From an uncultured Phycisphaerales bacterium (GTDB lineage Bacteria; Planctomycetota; Phycisphaerae; Sedimentisphaerales; Anaerobacaceae): 37,211 nt of DNA. The notes under the pieces are model-generated. The model searched no databases. It was given only the letters and a program-made list of their open reading frames with translations, and was not told the origin of the DNA. Shown piece by piece: positions 34,728 through 37,211 of this stretch. The number at the start of each line of letters is the position of its first letter. Position 1 is the first letter of the stretch. The stretch spans positions 1 through 37,211 of the forward strand of contig CAIODZ010000001.1 of assembly GCA_903857265.1 (NCBI GenBank), read 5' to 3'. The position numbers and the translations under genes are program-made.

Positions 34728-35846
34728 GTGGAAACGAAGGTAATCAAACTCGAAACAGACGATATTGATGCGTCGGCGATAAAAGAGGCAGCCGGAATAA
34801 TAGACGCTGGCGGGCTTGTCGCCTTTCCCACCGAAACCGTTTACGGCATTGCCTGTCGCGTCAGCAATGATTCACTGGCAAAGCTCGGCAACCTCAAAGG
34901 CAGGCCTGCGGACAAATACTATACCCTTCATATCGCCAATCCTTCCGATGCCCTGCGATATGTTCCCGCAATGGGCCTGCGGACGGAAAAGCTGATTAAA
35001 ACCGCCTGGCCCGGGCCGCTGACAATAGTGTTTGAGCTTGACGAAAAGGATATCGTTCGGCAAAAAGGCAAACTTCCACCCGAAGTATTCAGCAATCTTT
35101 ATCACGATGGCTCAATTGGCATTCGCTGCCCGGACAACCCCGTCGCCTCTATGCTTTTATCACAGACAACATATCCCGTTGTCGCCCCAAGCGCGAATAT
35201 CAGCGGACAACCTCCCTCAGTCGAAGCAACCGGCATTGCCCAACAGTTTGAAGGCCGCCTCGATATGGTTCTCGATGGCGGACGATGTAAATATGCCAAA
35301 AACAGCACAGTCGCCCGGATAGGCCAAAAAGGCCTCGAAATAATCAGGCCCGGCGCCTATTCCGAATCGCAACTCCTTGAAATGGCACAGGTTACGATTC
35401 TGTTTGTCTGCACGGGCAACAGTTGCAGAAGCCCTATGGCTGAAGGCCTGTTCAAAAAACATATTGCGGAAAAGTTGGCCTGCCCCATTGACCGGCTCGT
35501 AGAAAAGGGATATACAATAACATCTGCGGGCACGCTTGGTATGGTCGGGTTTCCCGCCAGCAACGAGGCCGTCGAGGTCTGTGCGGCAAAGGGAGTCGAT
35601 ATCAGCGGCCACAGAAGCAGGGCATTGACGATACACCTGATTGAGCAGAGTGATTTGATATTTGCTATGACGCGGGGACATCGGGAAGCGGTAGTGGAAA
35701 TGTGCCCCGAAGCCGCGAGTAAATGTTCGCTGCTCGACGACGGGGCCGATATCCCGGACCCGATAGGTCAGTCACAGGCGGTTTACGACAATTGTGCCGA
35801 ACGCATCGATAAAGCGATAACAAAAAGAATTGATGAGATGATATTA
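34728..35846 (+). CDS. Fusion of threonylcarbamoyl-AMP synthase (YrdC/Sua5) and low-molecular-weight protein phosphatase
   Basis: A 373-residue fusion (coordinates exclude the last stop bases 35847-35849). The YrdC part (1-205) has VAFPTETVYGIAC, KGRPADK, APSANISGQPPS and STVARI and makes threonylcarbamoyl-AMP for tRNA t6A37. The phosphatase part (about 223-373) has the P-loop CTGNSCRSP (Cys228, Arg234) and the acid loop DIPDPIG. In Bacillus the separate genes ywlC-ywlE-rpiB are adjacent, and here rpiB overlaps (ATGA). Ser232 stands where YwlE has the Thr linked to phosphoarginine specificity and tyrosine phosphatases usually have Ile. The GTG at 34728 gives the standard METKVIKL start; a TTG at 34719 overlaps the putative -10. 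Confidence 0.88.
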
Positions 35847-36325
35847 TGAAAGTAGCGGTTGGAAGCGATCATCGAGGTTACAAAGCCAAAGAGCTGATTA
35901 AGACCATCATAATCCAGCTTGGCCACGAGTGCATTGACGTCGGGACGGTTGACGGCAACCCCGTTGATTATCCTGACCCGGCGTATCTTGCCGCCAAAGC
36001 CGTCGCTGAGAAAAAGGCCGACAGAGCCATTTTGGCTTGCGGCACCGGTATAGGAATGAGCATCACGGCCAACAAGGTCAAAGGCATTCGTGCCGCGCTC
36101 TGTTACGATGAGCTTGGCGCACGCATTTCTCGTCATCACAATGACGCCAACGTCCTTTGCGTCTCAGGCGAGCTTTTGGGCGAAGTCCTGCTTCGTAAAA
36201 TGGTCGAGGTCTGGCTCAGCACCGATTTCGCCGGCGGCAGACACCAGCGAAGAGTCCAGAAAATCGAGGCCATTGAAGAGAACAAAGACCCAACGTCCGT
36301 AAAAAACCACAACCACAACGGCTAA
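35846..36325 (+). CDS. rpiB: Ribose-5-phosphate isomerase B
   Basis: 159 residues of the RpiB/LacAB family: SDHRGYKAK at the N-terminus, the anion-binding and catalytic-Cys segment LACGTGIGMSI, and RISRHHNDANVLCVSGELLG. It interconverts ribose 5-phosphate and ribulose 5-phosphate in the cytoplasm. The catalytic base is the Cys of the CGTGIG motif, as in E. coli RpiB. The C-terminus is slightly long and Asn/His-rich (KNHNHNG). ATGA overlap with the fusion gene upstream; terminator 26 bp past the stop. Confidence 0.95.
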   Translation: MKVAVGSDHRGYKAKELIKTIIIQLGHECIDVGTVDGNPVDYPDPAYLAAKAVAEKKADRAILACGTGIGMSITANKVKGIRAALCYDELGARISRHHNDANVLCVSGELLGEVLLRKMVEVWLSTDFAGGRHQRRVQKIEAIEENKDPTSVKNHNHNG

Positions 36326-36350
36326 ACCCGTTCCCATAATATGTACAATG

Positions 36351-36390
36351 ACCCTGCCTGACTTTGGCGAAGTAGGGTTATCTTTTTTTT
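36351..36390 (+). terminator. Intrinsic terminator after rpiB
   Basis: ACCCTGC (36351-36357) pairs with GTAGGGT (36372-36378), one G-U pair, followed by eight T residues at 36383-36390. Confidence 0.8.
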
Positions 36391-36400
36391 ACTCTCCGAT

Positions 36401-36547
36401 TTGGATTTCTCCAAAACGTAATCTATACTCTAAATGGAGCTAATGAGAAACTAACGCCTTCTCTTCTCCTCTCTTCTTCGAAGGAGACGGGGTTGCTGAC
36501 CGAGTAAATCCAAGTGCAACGGGGGGGACCTCGTCTCCGGCTTTTTT
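36401..36547 (+). ncRNA. Candidate orphan small RNA with its own promoter and terminator
   Basis: TTGGAT (36401-36406), a 17-bp spacer and TATACT (36424-36429) form a possible promoter. About 110 nt later GGAGACGGGG (36483-36492) pairs with CCTCGTCTCC (36529-36538), ending in GGC and six T residues. No open frame of note exists and the neighbouring gene is on the other strand. The RNA would carry an unpaired pyrimidine run (CTTCTCTTCTCCTCTC, about 36458-36473) complementary to Shine-Dalgarno sequences, as in anti-SD regulatory RNAs. TCTCCT (36465-36470) can also pair with AGGAGA (36482-36487), competing with the terminator. Confidence 0.45.
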
Positions 36548-36580
36548 AAGATAAAATTTACAAGGCGTTATAAATAAAAT

Positions 36581-36604
36581 GGGCCTCAAGTTATCTTGAG
36601 GCCC
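36581..36604. terminator. Bidirectional terminator between the sRNA region and the PA14 gene
   Basis: GGGCCTCAAG (36581-36590), loop TTAT, CTTGAGGCCC (36595-36604): ten perfect pairs, with TTTCTT on the plus side and ATTTTATTT on the minus side. It lies 28 bp past the minus-strand stop at 36632. Confidence 0.82.
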
Positions 36605-36631
36605 TTTCTTATTATCAATTGATTTTAGCGA

Positions 36632-37211
36632 TTAGATTCCCGCCAGCCATCCATCAGCGAACGCTGCCAGGTCATCTATCCCGACAGTCCCGTCCCGGTT
36701 GCGGTCTTCTCCGCTGCACCAGTTATTGCCCGCGTTGCAGTTGCTGCGGTTCCACTGTTGAGCCAAATTCGCGAAATCCCCGAAATCGAGGCCGCAGGGC
36801 GACAGATATATACCGTCAATGACCTGCTGGCTTATGCCCGGTCCCTGCCAGGATACCGATATATTGTCGTTGCCTGTGCCCGCTTTATGCAGTACCTCGA
36901 TGTAATACTTCTGACCCGCGACAAGCGACCTCGGCGATGACTGGGGATTTCCCGGCGTATACGCAATCAAGGTAGTGCTTGTCGGATTGCTGTTTGTGCC
37001 AAGCCACAACTCACCGCTGTCGGCGCCGGCAATCCAGAACGTATAGTTGCCGTCAGCAGGCGGAATAACATAACCTCGAATACTCGTGCCGTAGTTATCC
37101 GCCCAGTTTGTCGGTCCCTGCAGTTTAGTAATCAGTTCCCTGCCTGTGGAATTGTCGGGGTAATTCACATCCGAAGTTAAATCACTGACCGCTGTCCCTG
37201 ATATACCTGAC
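36632..37211 (-). CDS. PA14-domain protein with dockerin-like C-terminus (partial, 5' end outside the window)
   Basis: The frame stays open to the right edge, so 193 codons of the C-terminal end are visible and the N-terminus is missing. The visible chain begins SGISGTAVSDLTSDVNYPDN and runs through a PA14 beta-barrel (YGTSIRGYVIPPADGNYTFWIAGADSGELWLG ... YYIEVLHKAG), a module that usually binds carbohydrate. A Cys-containing dockerin-like pair follows (CGLDFGDFANLAQQW and DRNRDGTVGIDDLAAFADGW). A GTG at 37168 is inside the PA14 domain and is not the true start. Probably part of a large secreted enzyme or adhesin. Confidence 0.82.
   Translation of the reverse strand, partial: SGISGTAVSDLTSDVNYPDNSTGRELITKLQGPTNWADNYGTSIRGYVIPPADGNYTFWIAGADSGELWLGTNSNPTSTTLIAYTPGNPQSSPRSLVAGQKYYIEVLHKAGTGNDNISVSWQGPGISQQVIDGIYLSPCGLDFGDFANLAQQWNRSNCNAGNNWCSGEDRNRDGTVGIDDLAAFADGWLAGI

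Noticed and set aside
36435..36455. Leader peptide MELMRN and an attenuator for a downstream gene
   Set aside because: No plus-strand gene follows; the next gene is on the minus strand, so attenuation has nothing to control. An independent small RNA fits better.

Overview
The window looks like chromosomal DNA of a Gram-negative, polysaccharide-degrading bacterium. The best fit is a planctomycete of the class Phycisphaerae (Sedimentisphaerales-like). This rests on outer-membrane beta-barrels, three secreted proteins ending in the DxNxDGxVDxxDL...W dockerin-like repeat common in that group, a PA14 protein, two GPH sugar symporters and glycoside phosphorylases. The taxonomic call is an inference; no rRNA or tRNA gene was found.

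Layout. (1) 20-3151: outer-membrane barrel, ZnuA-like metal-binding protein and ABC-3 permease, tightly packed; the ABC ATPase is not in the window. (2) 3385-11896: a potassium-uptake operon under a sigma70-like promoter with a 16-bp palindrome beside its -35 box and a ydaO/yuaA-type c-di-AMP riboswitch: kdpF-kdpA-[outer-membrane barrel]-kdpB-kdpC-[two-TM/HAMP-like sensor]-kdpD. The sensor protein and KdpD both stop where a histidine kinase domain would normally begin, and no kdpE follows. This is the most unusual locus in the window. (3) 11899-13843 (minus): enolase, a terminator, then a small membrane protein. (4) 14061-22544: two GPH symporters, a GH130 mannoside phosphorylase, a GH94 disaccharide phosphorylase and an SDR enzyme, interrupted by an AT-richer membrane protein with a C-terminal winged helix. 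(5) 22561-25629 (minus): psd-pssA for phosphatidylethanolamine synthesis plus an unknown anchored protein. (6) 25724-27546 (minus): ECF sigma factor and a membrane-anchored putative anti-sigma partner. (7) 27884-30966: two membrane-associated unknowns among short repeats, then a PLD-type cardiolipin synthase-like lipoprotein. (8) 31691-34650: a subtilase-fold protein apparently lacking its catalytic Asp and a GH113 beta-mannanase, both with dockerin-like tails. (9) 34728-36325: a YrdC/Sua5-LMW phosphatase fusion overlapping rpiB. (10) 36351-37211: three terminator-like hairpins, a candidate small RNA, and the C-terminal part of a PA14/dockerin protein running off the right edge on the minus strand.

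The carbohydrate genes fit one another: a secreted GH113 mannanase would release oligosaccharides, GPH symporters import them, and GH130 and GH94 phosphorylases split mannosyl-glucose- and cellobiose-type products with phosphate, saving ATP. The lipid genes (psd, pssA, cls-like) cover the two main phospholipid branches.
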